Assembly: GCA_937138675.1 (NCBI GenBank)
Contig: CAKZPG010000083.1
Location: forward strand, 1-44,096
Length of the DNA stretch: 44,096 nt
From: an uncultured archaeon
Lineage (GTDB): Archaea; Halobacteriota; Halobacteria; Halobacteriales; Haloferacaceae
Direction of reading: 5' to 3'
Part shown: piece after piece, positions 34,008 through 42,723 of the stretch
Numbering within the stretch: position 1 is the stretch's first letter
How the letters are laid out: every line of letters begins with the position of its first letter
Made by a program: the position numbers and the translations under genes
The notes under the pieces: model-generated
Databases searched by the model: none
What the model saw: the letters and a program-made list of their open reading frames with translations, nothing else
What the model was told of the DNA's origin: nothing

Positions 34008-34162
34008 GACGGGCGGCCGAGGACGGCGGCAACCAAGCGCGGATGCGCTAAACCACCCGATATCGATTCAGGCTGTACCGACGGTGGCGGCCCTCGTGCC
34101 GGAGCGTCTCGACCGACTCGACATCGTCCGACAGAACAGGCAGCTGTCGGCGTCGGCCGATC

Positions 34163-34756
34163 TTAAGAGTCGTCGGTCAGTGGGTCAAGCAGCGCAAGGT
34201 CGTGAAGCCGGAAGTCGTCTGTGAGTTCAGGGTGGAAGGCGGTGCCGACGACGGGGCCCTCGCGTACGGCGACGGGCCGGCCGTCGATGGTCGCGAGCGA
34301 CTCGACGTCAGAGTCGGCCTCCGCCACGGTCGGCGCGCGGATAAAGACGGCAGGAAAGGGCTCGTCAAGACCCGTCACGTCGAGGTGAGCCTCGAACGAG
34401 TCGCGCTGACGGCCGAAGGCGTTGCGGTCGACGGTGACGTCCATGAGGTTGAGCGTCTCAACACGGTTGTCGCGGGCATCACGCGAGACGACGATCAGTC
34501 CAGCACAGGTCGCAAAGAGCGGCTTGCCAGCCGCGGTGTGATCGACGATTTCGGGCGCGATGTCGCGGCGGTGAAGCAGGCGCGAGATCGTCGTTGACTC
34601 ACCGCCAGGGAGTGTAAGGGCGTCACAGTCGGGGACGACGCCGGCGTTCCGGACCGCGACGCCCTCGACGTTGAGGCCGCGGCGGTCACCGGCACGTTCG
34701 ACCGCGGCGACGTGTTCGGCAACGTCGCCCTGCACCCCGACGACGCCGACGCGCAT
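34163..34756 (-). CDS. pdxT: Pyridoxal 5'-phosphate synthase glutaminase subunit
   Basis: A 197-residue class I glutamine amidotransferase. LPGGEST (residues 49-55) and the nucleophile C84 in FATCAGLI are present, with the His-Glu pair in TAFHPELT near residue 175. PdxT frees ammonia from glutamine for PdxS. It starts 5 bp after the pdxS stop on the same strand, so the two are co-transcribed and translated together. Length is usual for the family. Confidence 0.95.
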   Translation of the reverse strand: MRVGVVGVQGDVAEHVAAVERAGDRRGLNVEGVAVRNAGVVPDCDALTLPGGESTTISRLLHRRDIAPEIVDHTAAGKPLFATCAGLIVVSRDARDNRVETLNLMDVTVDRNAFGRQRDSFEAHLDVTGLDEPFPAVFIRAPTVAEADSDVESLATIDGRPVAVREGPVVGTAFHPELTDDFRLHDLALLDPLTDDS

Positions 34757-34761
34757 CCGAC

Positions 34762-35670
34762 TCAGACCCCGCGGTCTTGGAGTCGTTCCTCCTCCGGGAG
34801 CGAGGCGTTCGACTCGCCTTTCATGCCGCTACCGGCGGCACCAGCGACCTTCGCGAGTGCCTCAGGGTTGTCCCAGTCGTTGACGGCGTCGACGATGGCC
34901 GTGCCCATGTGCTCGGGGTCCTCGGCGCCGAAGACGCCGGAGCCGACGAAGATACCGTCACAGCCGTGATACATCATCAGCGCGGCGTCGGCCGGGGTTG
35001 CGATGCCGCCCGCGGCGAAGTTGACGACGGGCAGACGGCCCATGTCCGCAGTCTCGTGAACGAGGTGAGCGGGCGCCTCGTGTTCACGGGCCCACTTCTC
35101 GCGCTCCTCGTGGTTCATCCCGGTGAGCTGTCGGATCGCCCCTTTGATATTGCGCTGGTGGTGGACGGCTTGGTTCACGTCGCCGGTGCCGGCCTCGCCC
35201 TTCGTGCGGACCATCGCCGCGCCCTCGTCGATGCGGCGCAGGGCCTCCTGAAGATTGCGCGCGCCACAGACGAACGGTGCGGTAAACTCGCGCTTGTCGA
35301 TGTGGTAGCGGTCGTCCGCTGGCGTGAGCACCTCGCTCTCGTCGATCATGTCGACGCCGAGAGCCTCCAGAATTTCTGCCTCCATCCGGTGGCCGATCCG
35401 GGACTTACCCATGGCCGGGATCGACACCTCGTCGATGATCTCCTCGACGTTCGCGGGGTCCGGCATCCGCGCGACGCCGCCCCGCTTTCTGATATCTGCG
35501 GGGACGGCCTCAAGTGCCATCACCGCGACTGCCCCCACGTCCTCGGCGATTCGTGCCTGTTCACGTGTGACGACGTCCATAATGACGCCGCCCTGTTGCA
35601 TTCGCGCGAAGCCGCGCTTGACGAGATCGGTGCCGCGACGCAAGTCCTCCAGATCGGTCGGTTCCGCCAT
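34762..35670 (-). CDS. pdxS: Pyridoxal 5'-phosphate synthase, PdxS subunit
   Basis: A 302-residue TIM barrel. It carries [35 protein letters not shown], and the PLP-linked lysine region GKSRIGH (K89). [19 protein letters not shown] and the C-terminal [13 protein letters not shown] phosphate-binding loop are also present. With PdxT it makes PLP from ribose 5-phosphate, glyceraldehyde 3-phosphate and ammonia. The ATG at 35670 gives the usual [10 protein letters not shown] start; the frame further upstream is antisense to the next gene. Confidence 0.95.
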   Translation of the reverse strand: MAEPTDLEDLRRGTDLVKRGFARMQQGGVIMDVVTREQARIAEDVGAVAVMALEAVPADIRKRGGVARMPDPANVEEIIDEVSIPAMGKSRIGHRMEAEILEALGVDMIDESEVLTPADDRYHIDKREFTAPFVCGARNLQEALRRIDEGAAMVRTKGEAGTGDVNQAVHHQRNIKGAIRQLTGMNHEEREKWAREHEAPAHLVHETADMGRLPVVNFAAGGIATPADAALMMYHGCDGIFVGSGVFGAEDPEHMGTAIVDAVNDWDNPEALAKVAGAAGSGMKGESNASLPEEERLQDRGV

Positions 35671-35772
35671 AGTAACTCTACGCACCCCACCCTGTAATGC
35701 CTGTCGCCATGCGCGCACGAGCGCACACGGCCGCGGGCACGAAGTGAAGTGCCGGGGGCCCCACGTGATAGT

Positions 35773-36042
35773 ATGAGTGAGACGGCAGAACGGGACGATG
35801 TAGTCGCGCGATACGAGGAACGCGACGGGGAGCGACTCCTTGTCTTCGACCGGGACGGGCGGACCGCGACCGTCGCCCAGAACGCGGACGGCTACGCGAT
35901 GCTGATGGTGCGCGACGCCGGCGGCGACGAACTGGAGCGGTACTACGGGTTCGACATGGCCCTCGACCACGCTGGCGAACTCCTCGACGTCGCGCCGACG
36001 ACCCTGCCGGTGCCCGACGCCGCAAGCGACATGGGAATGTGA
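35773..36042 (+). CDS. Conserved haloarchaeal protein of unknown function
   Basis: An 89-residue acidic protein starting at ATG. It reads as one small alpha/beta domain: [22 protein letters not shown], then [21 protein letters not shown], and a helix with [16 protein letters not shown]. No metal sites, signal or membrane segment. It diverges from pdxS across a 102-bp gap holding both promoters. I recall similar short haloarchaeal proteins but no function. Confidence 0.6.
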   Translation: MSETAERDDVVARYEERDGERLLVFDRDGRTATVAQNADGYAMLMVRDAGGDELERYYGFDMALDHAGELLDVAPTTLPVPDAASDMGM

Positions 36043-36109
36043 GCGAACGCGAACGTCGCCTGAAGTCACTCGTGAGCGTTACATACTGTCGGCCCGATTG
36101 TCAATTAAG

Positions 36110-37215
36110 ATGAACAAACCCGAGTCCGGGCCGGCCGACCGGGACTACTTCGAGCCCACCCTAACAGGAGTTCGTACTTGACGACGACGGGGCGGTCGTC
36201 GACACGAATCCGGCGGCCTGTGGCCTCCTCGGTCGCACCCGTGTGGACCTATTGAGGGGTTCTTCGACTTCGAGGAGGGCGGGCTCGTCGGCTTGGACAA
36301 GGTGTCACAGATCCGGTCGGAGCTCAAACACATTTCCGAGGACTCTGACGGGCTTGAGGAGACGGTCGTTCCGAACGACGAGACGAACGACCACTTCGAA
36401 TTGTTCACCTGTCACGTCCTTCTGGACGAGGGCCACGAGGAGCGCTGGCTCTGCCACTGGAGCCCTCCCGATTGAGCAGGGGCTGATCGCCGGCGGCCGG
36501 ATCGAACGCTACATCGACGTGACTGAGACGGTACGACGCGAGCAGACGCTGGAGGAGCAACGCGACGGGCTCCGGACGCTCAACAAGATGTTGCGCCGCG
36601 ACGGGCACAACGACCTCCAGCCGGTGAGGGGGTACACCGAGATGCTCAACGACCACATCGACGAGGACGGTGAACGGTTCCTCGCGGCGGTACAAAAGAG
36701 TGCGACTCACGGGTCGAGTCCACCGAGAGGGCTCGGGAGACGGCCAATGTGATGCTCACGCTCGGACGACCCCACGCGACTGAGCCTGCGGTTGGCGCTC
36801 GTGAGGGAGGTTGAGGAGACCCGGTCGGCCTACCCCGACGCCACGGTGAACTTCGACGCGCCGGTCTCTTCTGTCGTCGTCTAGGCGAACAATATACTTG
36901 GCTCCGTCTTCCGGAACCTGGTGAAGAACGCGATCCAGCACAGCGACTTCGAGATCCCGACCGTCACAGTGTCAGTGGCCGTCGACGAGAAGTCGGTCAT
37001 CGTTCGCCTCGCCGACGACGGCCCGGGCGTGCGCGAAGACCAGCGAGAGGATATCTTCGGTGAGGGCGAGAAGGGCCTCGACAGCCAGGGCGCAGGTACG
37101 GCCTCTTTCTCGTCCGGACGCTCGTGGAGGACCGTGGGGGGAGATGTGGGTCGAGGACAACGAGCCGCGTGGCTCGGTCTTCGTCGTCGAACTCCCGACA
37201 GTCGCAGAGTCGTAG
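36110..37215 (+). pseudogene. PAS-histidine kinase gene, heavily decayed
   Basis: Translated pieces in changing frames spell one sensor kinase. A PAS domain comes first (DDDGAVVDTNPAACGLLGRT, then FFDFEEGGLVGLD). A HisKA-like helix follows, with LNKMLRRDGHNDLQPVRGY, where the phosphate-accepting His of the usual LRHDIRND box is replaced by Arg. An ATPase domain is last (NLVKNAIQHSD, LADDGPGV and a C-terminal SVFVVELPT). I count at least five frame changes (near 36155, 36254, 36465, 36705, 36770 and 37100) and an in-frame TAG at 36882-36884. The ATG at 36110 opens a frame of only 23 codons. The gene is beyond simple repair, unlike the other broken genes here. Confidence 0.8.
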
Positions 37216-37323
37216 CCGCCACCTCAGGGAGTCGACACCGGGGACCTCGACCTGTGCGGCGCCGACGCCGACGGATACAGCGACTCCGTACTCGACGCCG
37301 ACACGGACACAGACCACACGGAG

Positions 37324-38421
37324 TTACTCGATCTTCAGCCCGCTTCCCGTTAGTGGCACGACGACATCCTCGTCCGGTCGGATCGCCTCCCGGTCGCGCA
37401 GCGTCTCGAGCGCCGCGGGCGCGACGGCACAGGTCGGCTCGACGTACAGGCCAGCGCGGTGAAGCCGCGAGAGCGTCGCCTCGGTCCGCTCGCGGTCGAT
37501 CGCGAGTACGTCACCACCTGTCTCGTCGACCGCTCGCAGGATCTCCACGATCCGGACCGGCTCCGTGATCTGAATACCGTCTGCCGCACTGTTGTCGCCG
37601 CCCGCGGCGTCGGAGCCGTGGAGCGCCGCGACAATCGGCGCGACCCCGGCCGCTTGCGCGCCGTACAGGCGGGGGACCCGATCGGTCCAGCCGGCCTCGC
37701 GGAGCGCCTGGAAGCCGCGGTAGGCGCCGAGAAAGAGCGTTCCGTGACCGAGTGGTGACACCACTGCGTCCGGGACCTGCCAGTCCCGGCGTGCTGCGAC
37801 CTCGTAGGCCCACGTCGCGGTGCCGGCGAGAAAGGCTGGACACCACGCGTGACTGGCGTACCACACGTCACCCGTCTCGGCCGCCTCGACGCAGGCGTCG
37901 GTGACAGCCTGTCGCCCGCCCTCCACCCGGACGGGCGTCGCGCCCGCGGCCTCAATGGCCCGGAGCTTCGCCGTCTTGACCGACGCGGGGACGTATATCT
38001 CAGTGTCGAGCCCTGCGCGGGCAGCGTAGGTGGCGAGCGCCGCGCCTGCGTTGCCGGAGGAGTCGTCGACGATTCGCTCGGCGCCAAGGTTGAGCGCGCG
38101 GGCGACCGTCGTCGTCGCGCCGCGATCTTTGAACGAGGCGGTCGGCGAGACGGACTCGATGGTCATGCGGGCGCCCCACTCGGGCGCGTCGACCTCGGGA
38201 GTGAATCCTTCGCCGAGGCTGGCGTGAGTGACGAACGGCTCTGGAATCAGGTCGGTGAACGCCCACAGCCCACGGTCACGGTTGAGCGTCGCCGGGTCCG
38301 GCGGGTCGGGCGGACAGTCGGCAGCGAGCGACCGCTCGTAGGAGAGCGGCGCGTCACAGTGACAGCGCCAGCGGTCGTCGTGAGTCGCACCACAGTCGGG
38401 GCAGGCGAGGCGGGCGGGCAT
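37324..38421 (-). CDS. Threonine synthase-like PLP enzyme
   Basis: A 365-residue fold type II PLP enzyme. An N-terminal zinc ribbon (C7, C10, C20, C22) leads to the PLP lysine in TASFKDRG (K98) and the phosphate-binding DDSSGNAGAALATYAA loop; the C-terminus has VVVPLTGSGLKI. This matches threonine synthase and its haloarchaeal paralogues, which replace phosphate of O-phosphohomoserine by water. Whether this copy is the main ThrC or a paralogue with another substrate is undecided. It lies 14 bp downstream of the aspartoacylase-like gene on the same strand. Confidence 0.85.
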   Translation of the reverse strand: MPARLACPDCGATHDDRWRCHCDAPLSYERSLAADCPPDPPDPATLNRDRGLWAFTDLIPEPFVTHASLGEGFTPEVDAPEWGARMTIESVSPTASFKDRGATTTVARALNLGAERIVDDSSGNAGAALATYAARAGLDTEIYVPASVKTAKLRAIEAAGATPVRVEGGRQAVTDACVEAAETGDVWYASHAWCPAFLAGTATWAYEVAARRDWQVPDAVVSPLGHGTLFLGAYRGFQALREAGWTDRVPRLYGAQAAGVAPIVAALHGSDAAGGDNSAADGIQITEPVRIVEILRAVDETGGDVLAIDRERTEATLSRLHRAGLYVEPTCAVAPAALETLRDREAIRPDEDVVVPLTGSGLKIE

Positions 38422-38435
38422 GGTGTGATGTTGTG

Positions 38436-39392
38436 TCAGCAGGTGTCGAGGTCGGTGCCGACGGAGCAGACGTACTCGCCGGAGGCGACCTGCGGGAGGC
38501 GCCGGGAGCGCCAGAACAGGCCGGGAGAGTCGGCGGTGACGCGGACCTTCGTCGTGCCGAACACATCAGTCAGGGTAAAGAGCGGGTCGTCGCGCGCAAC
38601 CCGGTCGCCGAGGTCGACGTGGAAGTCGACGATGCCGCCCGCAGGCGCGCCGTACTGGTCAAAGCCGGTGGCGCGGGTCTGCTTGTCCATCTTGACGCTC
38701 CCATCGAGAAAGCCGTAGGCCCGCAGGACGTTGAAGACACCCTCGACACCGTTGCTGATGGAGTCCTCGTCGAAGCCGATACTCCCGCCGAGTTCGGGGT
38801 CGATTGTCGGGATACCGTCGTCGGGCGCGACGCGGGCAAGCTGACCGTCCGGGCCCTTCTGGTCGAGGATGTGGCCACAGCCGAACGTCTTCGCAAGTTG
38901 GAGACACTCGTGGTGAAGCCGGTGGCGCCGGCCACAGCGCACGCGGACCTCCTCGATCATCCGCGAGGTCGACCCCTGGTGGAGGTCGAGGATGATGTCC
39001 GACTCGCTGGCCAGGGCGTAGGTCGCGGCGGCAATGCGCTCGCTCGAAGTGCCGTCGTGGCTGCCGGGGTACGACCGATTGAGCTTCGTGTCGTCGATCG
39101 GATTGCGGTGTTCGCCGACCAGAAAGCCGTGGTAGTTGACGATGCCGACAACGATGACACTGCCGGCGAGAGAGGCCGGGTCAAGGCGAGGGACCACCTG
39201 GGTGACGACACCGACGCCGTTGACCTCGTCGCCGTCGCTCGCCGCTTGGAGGTAGAGTCGGTCGCCGTCGCGGGCGCCGTTAACAACTGCGACGGGGAGC
39301 CCGACGGTCCCTCCGTCGCGTCCCTCGCCAACCTCCAGCCGACCGGTGGAAATCTCACCGGGTTTTGCGCTCGCGGTCCCGACCGTGATCAT
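38436..39392 (-). CDS. Succinylglutamate desuccinylase/aspartoacylase-family zinc hydrolase
   Basis: A 318-residue M14-like protein. NYHGFLVGEHRNPIDDTKLN (ligand and substrate-binding residues), then SYPGS, and IILDLHQGSTSRM with the second His ligand mark the family. The C-terminal third is a beta-rich barrel with FHVDLGDRVARDDPLFTLTDVFG, a biotinyl-like hinge typical of the group. It would hydrolyse an N-acylated amino acid or similar amide. It is probably co-transcribed with the downstream threonine synthase-like gene. Confidence 0.85.
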   Translation of the reverse strand: MITVGTASAKPGEISTGRLEVGEGRDGGTVGLPVAVVNGARDGDRLYLQAASDGDEVNGVGVVTQVVPRLDPASLAGSVIVVGIVNYHGFLVGEHRNPIDDTKLNRSYPGSHDGTSSERIAAATYALASESDIILDLHQGSTSRMIEEVRVRCGRRHRLHHECLQLAKTFGCGHILDQKGPDGQLARVAPDDGIPTIDPELGGSIGFDEDSISNGVEGVFNVLRAYGFLDGSVKMDKQTRATGFDQYGAPAGGIVDFHVDLGDRVARDDPLFTLTDVFGTTKVRVTADSPGLFWRSRRLPQVASGEYVCSVGTDLDTC

Positions 39393-39582
39393 TGTACGTC
39401 AGACAGTCCGGGCAACTCTTTAGCCGTTCGATTGCGGCGATGAGTGTAGGGCGATCTGCGGGGCCGGCCCAGGGCGCAGGCGGTGTGTCGCGAGTGGTCC
39501 CGAGCCGTAGCAGGCCCGAACACGGTGGGATGGGCGCGAGCCGTTCCGACGGACGTTTGGCCACGCGGCCCCAAGTACAGCC

Positions 39583-39924
39583 GTGAGTGAGACCGATGCA
39601 AAGGGGCGTGACTCCCCGCCCGACGACCGCCCGGCACGCCCAGGGGTCGGCCCACTGGTCAAGCGCCTGCGGGTGCGCCGAAACGCGGCCGTCGGGGCCG
39701 CCGTCGGTGGTCTCGTCGCGGCGCTGCTCTACGCCGTCCGGGTGTTCGAACTCCTCGGGCCGTTCGCCGGCCGGCAGTCGTTCCCGGTCGTCGGCCCGGA
39801 GGGGTGGTTCCTCATTCTCGCCTTTGTGCTTGCGTCCTCGACGGCCGTCATCGTCGCGACAGTCCTGGTCCTCGCGACGGGCTACGCCGTGGTGCGTGAG
39901 GAGACACGGGGCGAGCCGCGTTAG
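39583..39924 (+). CDS. Two-span haloarchaeal membrane protein
   Basis: A 113-residue protein starting at GTG. A disordered polar start is followed by a basic patch (VKRLRVRRNAA), one membrane helix (about 36-58), a loop with GPEGWF, and a second helix (about 76-100). This resembles a small haloarchaeal family annotated in some genomes as DUF7536 (from memory, not checked). Its TAG and the convergent neighbour's TAA overlap as TTAG at 39921-39924. Function unknown. Confidence 0.6.
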   Translation: MSETDAKGRDSPPDDRPARPGVGPLVKRLRVRRNAAVGAAVGGLVAALLYAVRVFELLGPFAGRQSFPVVGPEGWFLILAFVLASSTAVIVATVLVLATGYAVVREETRGEPR

Positions 39925-41126
39925 TCGAACGACCGGTCCGAGCCGACCACGTCGGCGAGACGGTTGGCGCTCCCGCGGGTGCCCTTCGCGATGAGTGCGT
40001 CGCCCGCCTCGGCGTGGGTTTCCGGACCGGGCGAGAGCACCCACTCGCCGCTGGGGCGTCGGACGGCGATGACGCGCATCCCCGTGTCGGTGCGGACGCC
40101 GCCGTTCTCGCCGAGCGTGCGGCCCGCGAGCGGCGAGTCGGGCGCGACCGACAGGCGAACGATCACCTCGTCGGACTCCTCGACGGCCGCAGCGACGACT
40201 GGGTGGGCGTCGATACCCCACAACACCCCTTCGCCAAGTTCGAGCGCGGCGTCGCTGATCACCTCTGTCGCGGAGGCGAGTTGCATGAGGCCGCGCAGGG
40301 CTGTCGGGTCTCCGACCCGGCCGGCGGCGCGGAGCGCCCACGCCTCCAGCATCGACTTGTGGCTGTCGACCTCTACCTCCAACTCCGCGACTTCCTCGGC
40401 CAGCGCCTCGCTGTCGAACAGGACGGCTCCGTAGGCCAGGTCAACCCCGAGTTCGCTCACGTCTTTCATCAATACTATCGTGCGGACGGCGCGTTCAAGA
40501 TCGTCGATAGTCGGGGCCGGCGGAGACGGCGGGACGTACCGCTCGCCGGTGATGAGTTCGTAAACGTCGGTGACGTGGTCCTCGCCGCCGCGCAGGAGTA
40601 CCACGTCGTCGGGGCGCAGAGCTGTCTCGCGGTCGGGCGAGAGCAGCCACTCGCCGGCGCGACGGACGGCGATGACGCGCACGCCCGTCTCGGTCTCCAT
40701 GTTCGCGTCGCCAAGGGTGCGGCCGGCGAACGGCGATTCGGGTGCGACGGTGCCGCGAACGAGCGTTTCGACCGCCTCGGGGAGCGCGGCCCGGAGCGCG
40801 TCGGGCATCCCGATATCCTCGATGACGATCTTCGCGATGTCGCCGGCGGCGTCGGCTATCTTCTCGGCGGCGCCGACGACGCCAAGGACGGGCGCGAGTT
40901 GCTCTGCGTCCTCGGGGTTACGCGCGGCGAGCAGAAGACTCATTCGGGCGCGAAGCTTGAGCAGGTCCATCTGCTCTTCGAGTTCCAGCACCTCCTCTGC
41001 GACCTCCGGGCTGCCCAGAAGCACCGACGAGTACGAGAGGTCAATCAGCAGTTCGGCGGTATCTTTCATCTCGGCTAGCAACTCAACCACGCTGACCGGC
41101 TCGTACTCGACGTCGCCGGGATCCAT
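39921..41126 (-). CDS. Duplicated PhoU/TrkA-C ion-transport regulator
   Basis: A 401-residue acidic protein made of two similar halves, each a PhoU-like helical region followed by a TrkA-C domain. VELLAEMKDTAELLIDLSYSS matches TIVLMKDVSELGVDLAYGA, and SPFAGRTLGDAN matches SPLAGRTLGENG. Both TrkA-C domains show TGVRVIAVRR or TGMRVIAVRR motifs. The layout is that of the COG3273 family, thought to regulate K+ or other cation channels by binding a nucleotide. No transporter gene is adjacent. It diverges from the citrate synthase gene. Confidence 0.85.
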   Translation of the reverse strand: MDPGDVEYEPVSVVELLAEMKDTAELLIDLSYSSVLLGSPEVAEEVLELEEQMDLLKLRARMSLLLAARNPEDAEQLAPVLGVVGAAEKIADAAGDIAKIVIEDIGMPDALRAALPEAVETLVRGTVAPESPFAGRTLGDANMETETGVRVIAVRRAGEWLLSPDRETALRPDDVVLLRGGEDHVTDVYELITGERYVPPSPPAPTIDDLERAVRTIVLMKDVSELGVDLAYGAVLFDSEALAEEVAELEVEVDSHKSMLEAWALRAAGRVGDPTALRGLMQLASATEVISDAALELGEGVLWGIDAHPVVAAAVEESDEVIVRLSVAPDSPLAGRTLGENGGVRTDTGMRVIAVRRPSGEWVLSPGPETHAEAGDALIAKGTRGSANRLADVVGSDRSFD

Positions 41127-41207
41127 CGTCGGGAGGGAGCCGGCCCCCGAGCAAAAGTCTCCCGACCGAAAGTAACGCTTTTCGCCCCACCGTCAAATTT
41201 CTGGGTA

Positions 41208-42362
41208 ATGACCTCGGACCAGTTAGAGGACGAACTCAAGCGCGGTCTGGAGGGTGTTCTCGTTGCCGAGTCGTCGCTCAGTGAGATTGACGGCGACGAG
41301 GGCCGCCTCGTCTACCGGGGCTACACAATCGATGACCTCGCCCGCGAAGCGAGCTACGAGGGGGTGCTCTACCTCCTCTGGCACGGCGAACTGCCGACGC
41401 CGGCGCTTCTGGACGCATTCCGGGGCGCTATGGCGGCCGAACGCGAACTCGCCGATGACGTTCTCGACACGATCAAGTGTCTTGCGCACGCCGACGAGAG
41501 CCCGATGGCCGTGATGCGCACCGTCACGTCGATACTCTCGGCGTACGACCCCGACGCCGACGATGATGACGTCCAGTCTATCCCCGCGAATGTCCGTAAG
41601 GGCCGGCGAATTACTGCGAAGCTGCCGACAGCACTCGCGGCATTCGACCGTATCCGCCGCGGTGAGGAGCCGGTCGCCCCCCACCCGGACCTGGACCACG
41701 CCGCGAACTTTCTCTACATGCTCAACGATGAGGAGCCGGACGAGGTGGCCGCCGAGACGTTCGACATGGCGCTCGTACTCCACGCCGACCACGGGATCAA
41801 CGCCTCGACGTTCTCCGCGCGGGTCACGGCCTCGACGCTCGCCGATCTCCACTCTGCGGTGACCAGCGCCGTCGGAACGCTCTCTGGGGCGCTCCACGGC
41901 GGCGCGAACCAGAACGTGATGCGGATGCTACTGGAGATCGACGAGAGCGACAAGAACCATCTCCAGTGGGTTCAGGATGCCCTAGCGGAGGGCCGCCGGG
42001 TCGCCGGCTTCGGCCACCGTGTTTACAACGTCAAAGACCCCCGGGCGCGCATTCTCGGCGAGCGCTCAGAGGCCCTCGGAGTCGAGAGCGGCGACGAGAA
42101 GTGGTACCGCTACTCCGAGACGATTGAGCAGTTCATGCGAGATGAGAAGGGGATCGTCCCGAACGTCGATTTCTATTCCGCGTCGATGTACTATCAGATG
42201 GGTATCCCCATCGACCTCTACACCCCCATCTTCGTGATCAGCCGTGTCGGCGGCTGGATCGCTCACGTCCTCGAACAGTGGGAGGACAACCGGCTCATCC
42301 GTCCACGAGCGCGCTACGTCGGGCCAGCAGACCGCGAATTCGCCCCCGTCGACCAGCGGTAG
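41208..42362 (+). CDS. citZ: Citrate synthase
   Basis: A 384-residue type I-like citrate synthase starting MTSDQLEDEL. The start motif DGDEGRLVYRGYTIDDLA is family-typical. The three catalytic residues are visible: H230 in GALHGGAN, H270 in GFGHRVY and D321 in NVDFYSA. It condenses acetyl-CoA and oxaloacetate in the TCA cycle. The C-terminal RPRARYVGP motif that closes the site is intact. An AGTAACGCTT element lies about 30 bp upstream of the ATG. The symbol could be gltA or citZ by convention. Confidence 0.95.
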   Translation: MTSDQLEDELKRGLEGVLVAESSLSEIDGDEGRLVYRGYTIDDLAREASYEGVLYLLWHGELPTPALLDAFRGAMAAERELADDVLDTIKCLAHADESPMAVMRTVTSILSAYDPDADDDDVQSIPANVRKGRRITAKLPTALAAFDRIRRGEEPVAPHPDLDHAANFLYMLNDEEPDEVAAETFDMALVLHADHGINASTFSARVTASTLADLHSAVTSAVGTLSGALHGGANQNVMRMLLEIDESDKNHLQWVQDALAEGRRVAGFGHRVYNVKDPRARILGERSEALGVESGDEKWYRYSETIEQFMRDEKGIVPNVDFYSASMYYQMGIPIDLYTPIFVISRVGGWIAHVLEQWEDNRLIRPRARYVGPADREFAPVDQR

Positions 42363-42384
42363 CGGACACACTCCCACGCTCAGG

Positions 42385-42520
42385 TTCAACTCCACGCTCA
42401 GCTTCGCCTCTACGGCCGGCTTCAACTCCACGCTCAGCTTCGCCTCTACGGCCGGCTTCGACTCCACGCTCGGCTTCGCCTTTACGGCCGGCTTCGACTC
42501 CACGCTCGGCTTCGGCTTTC
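42385..42520. repeat. 36-bp tandem repeat, about 3.7 copies
   Basis: Units start at 42385, 42421, 42457 and 42493, the last partial. The unit reads TTCAACTCCACGCTCAGCTT and then CGCCTCTACGGCCGGC, with a few substitutions in copies 3 and 4. It lies just after the citrate synthase stop. In both strands the period of 36 gives a 12-residue repeat (K/S/V/E-rich on the minus strand), but no start, homologue or plausible protein supports coding. No spacers separate the copies. Confidence 0.75.
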
Positions 42521-42723
42521 GGTCAGCTCCGTCTCCGCGGGGAGACCCGACCCCGCGGTCACGTTCACTTTCACTCCGCACGGCGGGGGTTTACATGGGA
42601 ACGCAGCTTTGTTTCGAGTGCGGGTCACACGCATATTCTCCCCTTAGCTGATTCCCGCGAATCCCGGTTTCCTCCCCTTTTTCGAACCGAAACCGTGAAC
42701 CGGGTGGCAAGTTGCGGAAGAGT

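Noticed and set aside
42385-42520. CRISPR array
   Set aside because: The 36-bp units are directly adjacent with no spacers, and no cas gene is present.
42066-42651. Repeat-containing reading frames on both strands over the 36-bp tandem repeat
   Set aside because: Both derive from a repeat whose length is a multiple of three; one overlaps the end of citrate synthase in antisense, and neither has a convincing start or non-repeat domain.
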